A DNA stretch of 64,000 bases from Desmodesmus armatus. Taxonomy: Eukaryota > Chlorophyta > Chlorophyceae > Sphaeropleales > Scenedesmaceae. A program made the position numbers and the translations under genes. Positions 35,264-44,900 of the stretch are shown here, piece after piece (the stretch's first letter is position 1; every line of letters starts with the position of its first letter). The notes below the pieces were generated by a model. The model made no database searches. It saw only the letters and a list, made by a program, of their open reading frames with translations, and was not told where the DNA came from. The DNA lies in assembly GCA_007449985.2 (NCBI GenBank), contig VIIQ02000826.1, forward strand, positions 1 through 64,000, written 5' to 3'.

Positions 35264-35297
<34 letters not shown>

Positions 35298-35391
35298 ACC
35301 CTCCGGAGGCATACTATCTGGTAGGGCGGTGGGATGAGATTCAGGTAGACCCCAACGTCTGGGGTTTTGGGCCTGACTTGCCACTGCCACG

Positions 35392-35396
<5 letters not shown>

Positions 35397-35422
<26 letters not shown>
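35397..35422 (-). mobile_element. Tail-only insertion in A2 ORF2
   Basis: T26 with TSD gccacggtatt at 35386-35396 and 35423-35433. Confidence 0.94.
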
Positions 35423-36273
35423 GCCACGGTATTCGGTCAGGGAAGCCACCCGCAGGCTAGTGCAGCTCAGCTGCAGATCACAGCGTGGCTGGGTCCCAGC
35501 AGTGGGTGTACGGCCGCGCTTGTGGCGGGATAGTGAAGGCACCCTGGCACCGGGCTCCGCCCTGCAGCAGCTTGAAGGGAAGCACAAGCGCAGCTTTGGA
35601 GAGATGATGCAGGCGGGCTTCAACAGTGGCAGCTCCAGCCGCAGCATCACCACTGCCGACCAGATGGCAGCGTATGATGCCCCCTGGATGCACGCCAGCC
35701 CAGCTCGCCAGCATGTCCGGCAGCGAGTGACAGACAGGGCAGCTACAGCAGCAGGGTCGCAGCCGACAGCCTGGCGACAACAGCAGGACTTGCAGCACGT
35801 CGCTGCCCCTGCTGTGGATGACAGCAAGGACCCTCTGGAGCGGGGCCTGACGCCTGCTGCACCAGCCGACTCAGACTGGATGGCAGCATACCGCCGGGCT
35901 GCTGACAAGCGCCTGCCGCGGCCGCTGAGGGTCTTTGGGTGGCAGATGCTCCATGCAGCCGTCATGGCTGGGGGCTGTAGGGTGTATGCTGCCACTAACG
36001 TGCAGGAGTTGCTGAGGTGCTGCTGCCCGCAACCGCAGTGCCAACCGGGGCAGCAGCACCCTCCACAGCCGCAACAGCAGCAACAGCTGGGCCAGGCTGG
36101 GGGGGTGCAACACCAGCAACAGCAGCAGGGACAAGTTGGGGAGGGAGGGCTGCTGCAGCCGCCGCCAACGCAGGCAGGCATGCTGCCGCAAGGGCAAGGT
36201 GGGGGCGGGGAAACACCCCAGCAGCAGCAGCGCAGCCAGGGTGGCGGTGGGGAAACACATCAGCAACTGCCAC

Positions 36274-36744
36274 TTCTGGCTTTTTGTGTGCCAATGAGTA
36301 GCTGTCTTTTGCCTGTGTGTCTCTAATGGCTTTCATGATTTGTGCTGGTGTGTGTTGTATCTTGGCTCTGTAGGGTTGCAGCATGTGAGTGTCTTAGCAC
36401 TGCTTTTGACATATGGATGGTGAGTCATTAGACCGGTCCATGGGCCTTGCCATATTGGGGCAAACATGGTCTGTGACCTGCCGCAGTTGGTCTACGGACG
36501 GCTGTGGTGTATAGAGGACACTGGGCGCACGGTCAGGCCCTGGATGCCCTTCGGGGCTGCTTCTCACGGAGCTGTCTGCACGGCCCTGCGATGGTGTCCC
36601 CTGCACAAGGGGTGCCGTGGGGTGGGTGTCACAACAGGTTGCCCCATCCTCCCGCTGGATCTTTTTATGGAGTGAACCACAGGTTGCTTGGTCCCGCCCA
36701 ATGTAACTGATCACTTCCAAAAAAAAAAAAAAAAAAAAAAAAAA
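36274..36744 (+). mobile_element. LINE-B 3'-end insertion in A2
   Basis: About 445 bp of LINE-B 3' UTR plus poly(A). TSD actgccac at 36266-36273 and 36746-36753. It falls in the Q-rich insert of the A2 zinc finger. Confidence 0.93.
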
Positions 36745-36918
36745 AACTGCCACAGCAGCAGCAGCAGCTCCAGCAGCAATTGCAGGCTCCAGCTCCGAGC
36801 CCGGACAGCTACCAGCTCGAGTCTCTGTCCCACCTCTTTGTGCAGTGCCCGGTGGCAGTGGCCGTATGGGCGTGGTTTGCGCAGGTGTGGCACAGGGTGC
36901 AGCCAGGGAAAACGGTAG

Positions 36919-36944
36919 GTAGAAAAAAAAAAAAAAAAAAAAAA
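36919..36944 (+). mobile_element. Tail-only insertion (GTAG + poly(A))
   Basis: TSD aaaacggtag at 36909-36918 and 36945-36954. The extra GTAG may be a template slip on the TSD end. Confidence 0.88.
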
Positions 36945-36996
36945 AAAACGGTAGACTTTAGCAGCACACGCATCCTATTGCTAGATGACAGCTCGG

Positions 36997-37022
36997 AAAA
37001 AAAAAAAAAAAAAAAAAAAAAA
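36997..37022 (+). mobile_element. Tail-only insertion (poly(A))
   Basis: Pure A26 with TSD gatgacagctcgg at 36984-36996 and 37023-37035. Confidence 0.95.
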
Positions 37023-37151
37023 GATGACAGCTCGGTGTGGCAGCCACCAGCGCAGCTGCGCCAGCTGTGGACTTACCTACGGCTGCTGCTGCTTGAGTCC
37101 TTCTGGTGGTTCGGTGTGCCAGCGAGGGCCGCCCATACAGCAATGCGGCTG

Positions 37152-37168
37152 AAAATAAAAAATAAAAA
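37152..37168 (+). mobile_element. Tail-only insertion (A-rich with T)
   Basis: AAAATAAAAAATAAAA-type insert with TSD aatgcggctg at 37142-37151 and 37169-37178. Confidence 0.88.
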
Positions 37169-37360
37169 ATGCGGCTGTCACCCATAGGTTTAGGGCAGCA
37201 CTGCAGCAGCAGCTCTCGCAAGACTGGCTCAGGACACAAGGGGACATCCGCCTGAACTCTGGGGTGCCTTTGTCTTGGCTCCGGGCCGCAACCCTGAGCT
37301 GCTGCCGGAGCGGTTCGCCGCCAAATGGCAGCAGCCGGGGTGCTGTACGCAGTGGGGGAT

Positions 37361-37429
37361 TTTTTTTTTTTTTTTTTTTTTTCCAGTGGGGGATTTTTAT
37401 TTTTTTTTTTTTTTTTTTTTTTTTTTCCC
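37361..37429 (-). mobile_element. Two successive tail-only insertions at one site
   Basis: The target agtgggggat occurs three times (37351-37360, 37385-37394, 37430-37439), separated by T22+TTCC-type and T-rich+CCC tracts. The second insertion used the duplicated target of the first. Confidence 0.92.
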
Positions 37430-37992
37430 AGTGGGGGATGGCACTGGGCCCCGCCTTGTGCTGCCAGGGGATGCTTGATGGGCCTCTTTTGGGGTGGGGA
37501 TCCCTGGACGGGGCATTTGGGGCCACCAAAACATACAATCTACCAAAAAAGGGGGTGGGCTTATCCTGTTGCGATGCAGTAGGGATGGGGTTGGGGTTTG
37601 GTTTCAGCCTTATTGGTGAGTGGTTTGTGCATACTTTGGGGGGCAGGTTCATGCTACCAGCCAAGGTTGGTGTGTGCACCCCGGCAGGGGGTGCTAGTGA
37701 CTTAGACCTTGTGCCGCCTTGCGCGGCGTTCCGTTCGAGGCGATTTTAATAGCCGTGTGGTGTCGCCATGCTTTTGTATAGTTTCTGCTGTACCGCCTGC
37801 GTGACAGCCGGCAGTGACTATCAAAGACAATTTGCGGGTGCGTGGTGGAGCCCTGGTGTCTGCTTTCAGCAGGCTGCGCTGCAATGCGCCGCTCCTTTGA
37901 CCATGTGGTGAGGGTGGTGGCTTGCCCCTTCACAGGGTGGCGCCGGTCAGGTTGCGCCATCCTCTTGCCAGAGCCTTTGAGGGGTGGCTTTT

Positions 37993-38016
37993 GTTGCTTG
38001 ACTCCGCTCTTGTAAC
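37993..38016 (+). promoter_or_regulatory. LINE-A 3'-terminal RNA hairpin (A2)
   Basis: GTTGC pairs with GTAAC (one G-U), with further G-C/A-U pairs inside around loop CTCCGC. It lies ~13 nt before the poly(A) and is also present in LINE-C and LINE-D. Likely RT recognition element; inference from conservation and from its retention in most insertions. Confidence 0.55.
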
Positions 38017-38038
38017 CTGCCTACCCTGAAAAAAAAAA

Positions 38039-38676
38039 TTGGGGTGCATGTTGGTACGCTTGAAGACACATTTTTGTCTTTCACCAGAGCCAACCAGATG
38101 ATTTTTGCGCACCCCCACCGCTGCGCACCGTCACGCACGCTGCACTCGCCGACATCAAACCAACGCTACGTGCCGCTCTGTGACTCAATTGGGGTGCATG
38201 TTGGTAGGCTTGAAGACACTATTTTTGTCTTTCACCAGAGCCAACCAGATGATTTTTGCGCACCCCCACCGCTGCGCACTGTCACGCACGCGGCACCCGC
38301 CGACATCAAACCAACGCTACGTGCCGCTCTGTGACTCAATTGGGGTGCATGTTGGTACGCTTGAAAGCACTATTTTTGTCTTTCACCAGAGCCAACCAGA
38401 TGATTTTTGCGCACCCCCACCGCTGCGCACCGTCACGCACGCGGCACCCGCCGACATCAAACCAACGCTACGTGCCGCTCTGTGACTCAATTGGGGTGCA
38501 TGTTGGTACGCTTGAAGACACTATTTTTGTCTTTCACCAGAGCCGACCAGATGATTTTTGCGCACCCCCACCGCTGCGCACCGTCACGCACGCGGCACCC
38601 GCCGACATCAAACCAACGCTACGTGCCGCTCTGTGACTCAATTGGGGTGCATGTTGGTACGCTTGAAGACACTATT
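38039..38676 (+). repeat. Satellite array 2, ~4 monomers
   Basis: 151-bp units of the same satellite with the cttgaagacac and cttgaaagcac hinges and one gccgaccag variant (~38540). It starts directly after the A2 tail and is cut at ...gacactatt by the direct-repeat element. Confidence 0.95.
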
Positions 38677-38767
38677 CCGGGGGTGGACAATGAATCTCGC
38701 GGGTGTTGCAGTCAGCTGTAGAGCAAGTCCTAAGGAACAAAGTGATATGCTTAAAAAGTGCAGCCTT

Positions 38768-38800
38768 TTGTGACACCCACCCCACGGCACCCCTTGTGCA
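38768..38800 (+). promoter_or_regulatory. 5' terminal 33 nt complementary to own 3' UTR
   Basis: Exact reverse complement of 48314-48346. It could let the RNA ends pair, or be a relic of a template switch or inversion at the 5' end during insertion. Confidence 0.6.
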
Positions 38801-38921
38801 TTGGGTTGGTGTCGTCGGGTGCCTCGTGATGGTGTGCAGCGGTGGTGGTCCGCAAAAAAACATCTGGTCTTCTTCTCAGTGTTCTCAGCGTTCTCAGGTC
38901 TCACAACGCAGGAGAAACAGC

Positions 38922-38957
<36 letters not shown>

Positions 38958-40135
38958 GAAGTGATCAGTTACATTGGGCGGGACCAAGCAACCTGTGGTT
39001 CACTCCATAAAAAGATCCAGCGGGAGGATGGGGCAACCTGTTGTGACACCCACCCCACGGCACCCCTTGTGCAGGGGACACCATCGCAGGGCCGTGCAGA
39101 CAGCTCCGTGAGAAGCAGCCCCGAAGGGCATCCAGGGCCTGACCGTGCGCCCAGTGTCCTCTATACACCACAGCCGTCCGTAGACCAACTGCGGCAGGTC
39201 ACAGACCATGTTTGCCCCAATATGGCAAGGCCCTGGACCGGTCTAATGACTCACCATCCATATGTCAAAAGCAGTGCTAAGACACTCACATGCTGCAACC
39301 CTACAGAGCCAAGATACAACACACACCAGCACAAATCATGAAAGCCATTAGAGACACACAGGCAAAAGACAGCTACTCATTGGCACACAAAAAGCCAGAA
39401 GTCAGCAGGCAAGTCAAACAGACACACACGCACAAGTCTGTATGCACGCGCATGCACACAGCTAATCGGGCACAAACAGTCCACCGCGCCACACCAAATC
39501 TCTACAGCATGCTAGCTGGCGAGCGTGCACTCGAGCCAACACACAACAGTCCATGCAACACCAGCCCTACAACAAGCAACACGCATGTGTGACCTTGCAT
39601 GCACTGGAGTTGGTACACGTGCATGCCACACAAGATTAACTCTCACACAAGCAGCAGACCACCAACACGTACACATGCATACATTGCAAGGCGCCGTATT
39701 TGAAGGGTATCCACCCTCGCGTATGGGGCACCTGACAACATGGACTATGCACTATGGACTGACAACATGGACTATGCAGTTCGTGATGGAAGTCCACGAC
39801 GCTCTCTATTGATAAGTGATTCGTTCTATATATGTTCGTACCTTCATTTCGCACCATCTCCGAGCACCTGGCGTGCCATGTGGGCTTGGAACGGAACAGC
39901 AACAGCATCGCACGAGCCAGCACAGCGTTTGGGTGCCAGGAGCTGCATGGAGGCTTCAGCGCTTGTTGATAGTCTAAAGGATATGTGGAAAACGTCGTGA
40001 GCAGGTTCGGACAGCATGCATGTGCTTGTGGAATGCTTGGCAGAACACTCAACAGTAACAGCAACAGTAACGGTATCCTGGCTCACTGCCGGGCTGTTTC
40101 CGGACTAGCACTTGGGTCTCAAACATCACATTAGC
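38801..40135 (+). other. LINE-B 5' UTR (B3), interrupted
   Basis: Non-coding leader in two parts (38801-38925 and 39776-40135). Lower GC than the ORFs. An in-frame TAG at 40106-40108 precedes the ORF1 ATG. Presumed to hold the internal promoter; no motif recognised. Confidence 0.6.
38926..39775 (-). mobile_element. LINE-B 3'-end insertion in B3 5' UTR
   Basis: Poly(T) to 38956, then ~800 bp of LINE-B 3' UTR on the minus strand. Short TSD gcagtt at 38920-38925 and 39776-39781. At the 5' junction, gacaacatggactatgca occurs twice with nine bases between, a template-switch signature. Confidence 0.88.
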
Positions 40136-41947
40136 ATGCAGTCGTTCAGCAGCACGCGGCAGCAGCAGTGGCTGCCGCACCAGCAGCAGTATGTGCAGCA
40201 GCGGGCATGGGGCCCCACTCCAACAGCCCCACCAGCCCCACCAGCCCCACCAGCCCCAGGAGGCTGGTGGGAGGCCTCACCTTGGCAGCTGATGTCGTAT
40301 TCTGAGCTGCAGGAGTCTCCACCTCTGACAGCAGAACCCCCTGCCATCCGTGGTGCAGCCACCTTCAGCGTTAGGCTCCACTTCAACAAATCAGCACCGC
40401 AGTGCAGGCTGCGGGACTGCCCGCAGCGCTTCACGGCGCTGGACACCGCCTGCTTCCAGGGCGGCCAACAGCTGGTGGAGGACCCTGACTGCAGCATCCT
40501 CCTGCAGCACGCGCAGTGCCACAGAACCTGCAGCAAAGCAGAGGCCAGTGGCAGGGACGGCTTTGTGGATGTGCTGCTGCATGCTGCAGACGCAGCGGTT
40601 GCAGCGGCACAGCAGTGTGTTAGCAGCGGCTCCGTCAAGGTGGGGCAGTACAGAGTGCCGGTCAGCTGGGCCACAGTGGCACAGCCAGCTAACAGCGTGC
40701 GGGTGGTCATAGCAAACCCGCCACTTCAGTTCACGCGGCAGGGCTTCATGGAGTGCCTGCTGGAGGCAGCGGGGTACGGGGACGTTGACATCGTGCATGA
40801 GCAGCTGGGAAACAGTAGGGTGTCAGGAGATGCTGCAATGCGCATCCCGTGTGCAGACGCCATTGTGGCGTATGTGCGGCCACCGGCAGATGATCCCCTC
40901 CTGCGCCGCATGCCCGACAGCTTCGAGGTTCCCGACCGACCAGGGCTGCCAGCCAGCATATACGTGGATGGGCGTACAGCCCAGCAGCCGCAGCGGTGGC
41001 AGCAGGAGCAGCAACAGCAGCTGCAAGCACGGCAGCGTGGACAGCAGCTGCAGCAAAAGCGCATCCTGCGCGTGCAGCAGCAGGAGGACGTCAGCCGCCA
41101 CACGCAGCAGCAGGTGCGCGCGGCGGTTACACGGCAACCCCAGCGAGCGCCAGCACAGCAACAGCAACAGCAGCAGCAGCCACAGCAACAACAACAACAG
41201 CAGCCGCAGCAGCAGCAGCAGCAGCCGCCCAATGACCAGGCAATGGATGATGTGCAGCACCAGGCCGCTGCATACCACCAGGAGCAGCAGCAAGCAGCTG
41301 GGCAGGCCGCTGCTGCCGCCGTAGCAGCAGCTTTCCCTGCAGTGCAGCACCAGCAAGCAGGTGCCCGCCCACCCTTCCCTCCCGACCCTTTCGCACAAGG
41401 CCAAGCAGCAGCAGCATGTTATGAGCGCTGGCGCGGGGATGAGCAGGCAGAATACCTCTGCAGGCGAGCAGAGGACATCATGGCTGACCGGCCGTTCACC
41501 AGCAGTGACAGGGACACTATGCTACGCACCTTCTACGAGCAGCAGGGAGGGGCTGTCAGCACCACAGCCTTGGAGGAGCAGTGGCTGAAGCGGTACTTCC
41601 CCGCTGCTGCTGCCTCCTATGGGGAGGAGGACGAGCAGGACGGGGCCGCCGATGCTGCCGATGGGGGCAGCAGCGACGCAGTCCTAGGGAGCAGGGACCA
41701 GGGGCAGCAGCAGGGTGAGCCTGACACCGGTGCAGCAGCGGCAGCTGCAGCTGCACCACCGCAGGAACTGCGCCGCTCTGGCCGGCTGCACAGGGAGCCG
41801 GACCCCATCCACTCCGCGCATCTGAAGGACTTTGCGACCCTTAGTAAGCAGCAGCAGCACAAGAAGGGCAAGACAGCAGCAGCAGCAGCCACCCAGCTAA
41901 ACACGCCGCCACAACATCCTCGCCCACGCAGTGGGCGCGACCCGTAA
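40136..41947 (+). CDS. LINE-B ORF1 protein (603 aa)
   Basis: Start chosen at the first ATG after the in-frame TAG at 40106. Regions: Q/P/A-rich N-terminus; a core of about residues 70-280 with cysteines (CRLRDC, CSILLQHAQC) and a possible RRM-like segment (SVRVVIANPPLQFTRQGF … AIVAYVRPP); a long Q-rich stretch, about 280-400; and a C-terminus with alternating acidic and basic patches and LRRSGRL near 545. The LINE-A ORF1 shares the core segment and LRRS motif. No CCHC knuckle or clear coiled coil. By analogy with L1-type LINEs it should bind element RNA; that role and the RRM-like fold are inference. The stop TAA overlaps the ORF2 ATG. Confidence 0.85.
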   Translation: MQSFSSTRQQQWLPHQQQYVQQRAWGPTPTAPPAPPAPPAPGGWWEASPWQLMSYSELQESPPLTAEPPAIRGAATFSVRLHFNKSAPQCRLRDCPQRFTALDTACFQGGQQLVEDPDCSILLQHAQCHRTCSKAEASGRDGFVDVLLHAADAAVAAAQQCVSSGSVKVGQYRVPVSWATVAQPANSVRVVIANPPLQFTRQGFMECLLEAAGYGDVDIVHEQLGNSRVSGDAAMRIPCADAIVAYVRPPADDPLLRRMPDSFEVPDRPGLPASIYVDGRTAQQPQRWQQEQQQQLQARQRGQQLQQKRILRVQQQEDVSRHTQQQVRAAVTRQPQRAPAQQQQQQQQPQQQQQQQPQQQQQQPPNDQAMDDVQHQAAAYHQEQQQAAGQAAAAAVAAAFPAVQHQQAGARPPFPPDPFAQGQAAAACYERWRGDEQAEYLCRRAEDIMADRPFTSSDRDTMLRTFYEQQGGAVSTTALEEQWLKRYFPAAAASYGEEDEQDGAADAADGGSSDAVLGSRDQGQQQGEPDTGAAAAAAAAPPQELRRSGRLHREPDPIHSAHLKDFATLSKQQQHKKGKTAAAAATQLNTPPQHPRPRSGRDP

Positions 41948-44900
41948 TGGCACAAGCAGCAGCGCATGGCCTGCGGCCCTTCAGCATGACAGGCGACAAC
42001 GTCAATGGGCTGGCCATTGCAGCCAAGCGCAGGCCCTTCTTCGCGTGGCTGCAGCAGCAGGCCTTTGATGTTGTCATGCTGGCAGAGACCCACAGCATAT
42101 CCCAACAGCAATTTCAGCGGTGGGTGCGGCAGGGGGCAGGGCAGGGCAGGCCTTGGCAGGGGTTCAGCTACTCGCACAGCAAACCCCGGGTACCAGGCGA
42201 GCGTGTTACGGCTGGGGTGGCAGTGCTGCTGTCGTCGAGGATTGTGAAGCCGGACACAGAGCCGGTGGTAGAGTATACAGACGGGGCGGGCAGGGTCCTT
42301 AGGGTGGCATGGACAACCCCATGGGGTCAGCAGATGGCGGCAGTGGCTGTGTACGCTCCTGTTGACCATACAGAGCGCGCAGCCTGGTTTGAGGGGCCGT
42401 TGCAGGAGGCTTTGGAGTCGGGCGCACTGGGATCCAGCATGATGGTGGGAGGGGACTTTAACTGCGCCATGCAGGAGGTGGATGTGCAGCCAGCTGCAGG
42501 GATGCGCCCCCGGCAGTCCAGCCGCATGGTGGGCGCCGTGCAGCTGCAGCAGGTCACCTCAAGGTCAGGGTTGGTGGATGCCTGGCGTCACCATAACCCG
42601 CACGCCAGGCAGCCCACCCATTACAGCTACAACCCCAGCACAGCCAGCAGCAACGGCGGAGGCAGCAGGCAGGGAGGTGGGGGGCAAGCAGCGGCGCATG
42701 CAGCCACCTCTGCCGGCAGGATTGACTATGTCTTCCTGTCAGCAGACCTGGTGGATGCTGGCTGGCTGCAGAAGGCCACACAGCACAGGAGGTACCCTGC
42801 GGACCACCGCCCTGTGGTGGTCAAACTGCAGCCGCCCAACATGCCGCTGCTGGGGCAGAGCAGGTGGCGGTTCCCCAACGCAGCCATGGCAGACCCTGTG
42901 TTTGTCACAGCACTGCAGGACAGCTTTGACGCAGCCATACAGCAGCAGCAGCAGCAGCGGGTGGGGGGGGTTAACCCGGCAGCAGAGTTGGCGCAGCTCC
43001 AGGAGCACGCAACTGCTGCTACCTTGATCATACAGAAGCGGCTGAAGCTGCAGCGCCAGGCAGAGCTGCGGCGGCTGCGGCTAGCCGTGGCACGAGCAAA
43101 CACACAGCATCGGGCCGAAGGCACAGCTCAGACGCAGGAGAACATCCTGGCAGCGGAGGAGCAGCTGACTGACTTTGAGGTCCAACAGCGCCGGCAGCAG
43201 GGGGAGGCAGGGGATGTGATCTGGGAGGTCTATGGGGACGGGAAGCCCAGCTTCTGGGGATACCGCGTGGGCAAGGAGCTGCCGGAGCCGCAGTACATCA
43301 GTGCAGTAGCTGCGGTGGACGGCAGCACCATCTCCACCAACACCAGGGCGGGGGTCGCGGCCGCAGGGGACACGTTAGCCGACTTCTTTGACCCGGCGGC
43401 TGGCGGCTTGTTCTCCTGCCATCCCACAGATGCAGCGCAGCAGCAGGAGCTGCTTGCAGGCATCGATAAGAAGCTCACAGCGGAGCAGCAGCAGCAGTGT
43501 CTGGGGCCAAACGGGGACGGCACCATCACCCTTGAGGAGGCAAAAGCAGCATTAGACAGCTTGCCCAGGGGGAAGGTGCCGGGCAGTGATGGGCTCACAT
43601 ACGAATTTTACAGCACCTTCTGGTCGCAGATGGGCCCACCCTTTGTGGCAGCGTGCAACCACCTGTTCTCTCAGGAGGCTGCACAGCTGTCGCCTGAGCA
43701 GCGCCTGGGGCTGATCACCCTCCTGTTCAAGGGCGGGGGGAAGCCTAGGGAGCAGACAGCCAGCTACCGACCCATCACCCTGCTCAACTGTGACGTCAAG
43801 ATCCTGGCAAAGGTGGTGGTGCTGCGGGTGGGGCCTGTCCTTGACAGCATCATAGACAGCGGGCAGACAGCGTTTGTGCCAGGAAGGGATATAGCAGACA
43901 ACGTGCTGCTACACCTGGAGGAAATCGACTACCTCCAGGCACAGCAGCAGCCAGGCTGTATCGCCTTCCTGGACTTTGAGAAGGCTTACGACCGGTTGGA
44001 CAGGGGGTGGCTGTTTCAGTGCATGTCCGCCATGCAGTTCCCAGCTGGCATCCTCAGATGGGTGCAGCTGCTGCTGGCAGGCACGCAGGGCCGCATTGTC
44101 TTCAACGGCGGCCACCTCAGCCGGCTGTTTGACATCCCCTCGGGGTGCGCGCAAGGCAGCCCCCTCAGCCCGCTGTTGTACGTCATAGCAGCGCAGCCAC
44201 TGGCAGCCAGGTGTAGGGCTCTTCAGGCAGCAGGGGAGGTAGACAGCATTAGGATGCCAGACGGGTCGGTTGCACCCTGCTGCATGCAGCATGCAGATGA
44301 CACCACTCTGCATGCAGCCAGCAGGGAGGGGGTGCGGGTGCTGCTGCAGAGGGCAGTGGAGCCGTTCTGCGCTGCAAGCGGTGCCAAGCTGAACGTTGGC
44401 AAATGTCAGGGGATGGAGGTGGGTGTACAGCAGCCGTTCGTGGGTGTTGACCCAGGCACCGGCATCCCATTCCCCGACACAGCGCAGCACCCCATCAGGC
44501 ATCTAGGGATTCTGTTGTCAGCAGCAGGGGCGGAACAGCATGCAGCAGCGTTGTTCACACAGCGGTTGCAGACCATCTCGTGGCGAGTGCGGCAATGGGC
44601 GCGGCAGGATCTCACGTATGTGGGGCGCTGTGCAGTGGCACGGCAGGTCATGGCCTCCTGCCTCACCTACCACGCGCAGTTTGTGCCGGTGCCAGCCGAC
44701 CTCATGGCCAGGATTCACCGTCGCATGACAGCCTTTGTGATGGGACAGGGCTGCGCTCGGGAGGCTCACATCAAGCAGTGGAACGAGAGCCCTCCTGCAG
44801 CTGTGGCCAGCCTGTCTGTCGCCATGGGAGGGTCAGGCCAGGTGGATGCCAGGGCGCATGCAGCAGCGATGCAGGCACGCACAGCAGCAGCGCTGCTGCA

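Larger units (their letters stand above)
23004..35294 (+). mobile_element. LINE-B copy B2, 5'-truncated, inside A2
   Basis: Begins in ORF2 (sequence equivalent to ~45811 of B3) and runs to the 3' terminus at 35264 plus A30. TSD gggaccctccgg at 22992-23003 and 35295-35306. Own pieces: 23004-23007, 23298-23820, 32932-33418, 33551-34754, 34839-35264. The gaps hold later LINE-B insertions, the largest being the antisense insert that carries B7. Confidence 0.93.
13399..37478 (+). pseudogene. LINE-A ORF2 (A2), split by nested elements
   Basis: The EN module is uninterrupted from ATG 13399 to about 14363: MVQPAPPG, NVNGL, LLSETH, AVYAP, GGDFNC, GRIDYVFLS, SDHRP. Later pieces lie at 19584-20204 (linker), 20265-20783 (RT motifs to FLDFEKAYDR), 21315-22525 (GCAQGSPLSP-like, QHADDT), 22606-23003, then after B2 at 35295-36273 and 36746-37478 (zinc finger and C-terminus, stop TGA). 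A2 keeps G7 near 13641, where A1 has lost a base. In places, such as 21967-21972, small indels also shift frame. It cannot be expressed as one protein now. Confidence 0.87.
10754..38038 (+). mobile_element. LINE-A copy A2, near full length, heavily nested
   Basis: Reading through its insertions, A2 has a 5' UTR (10754-10790, 11061-11125), ORF1 (11126-13398), ORF2 (13399-37478 in pieces), a 3' UTR (37479-38029) and a short A9-10 tail. The host pieces are joined by matching TSDs at almost every nested insertion, including B2: gggaccctccgg occurs at 22992-23003 and 35295-35306. It sits between the LINE-D tail and satellite array 2, so it probably landed at the LINE-D poly(A)/satellite boundary. 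It may retain its true 5' end, but no second 5' end exists here to confirm it. Confidence 0.88.

Noticed and set aside
41100..41240. CAG/poly-Q tracts as a functional repeat expansion
   Set aside because: CAG-rich codon use occurs throughout both LINE families; nothing marks this tract as special.
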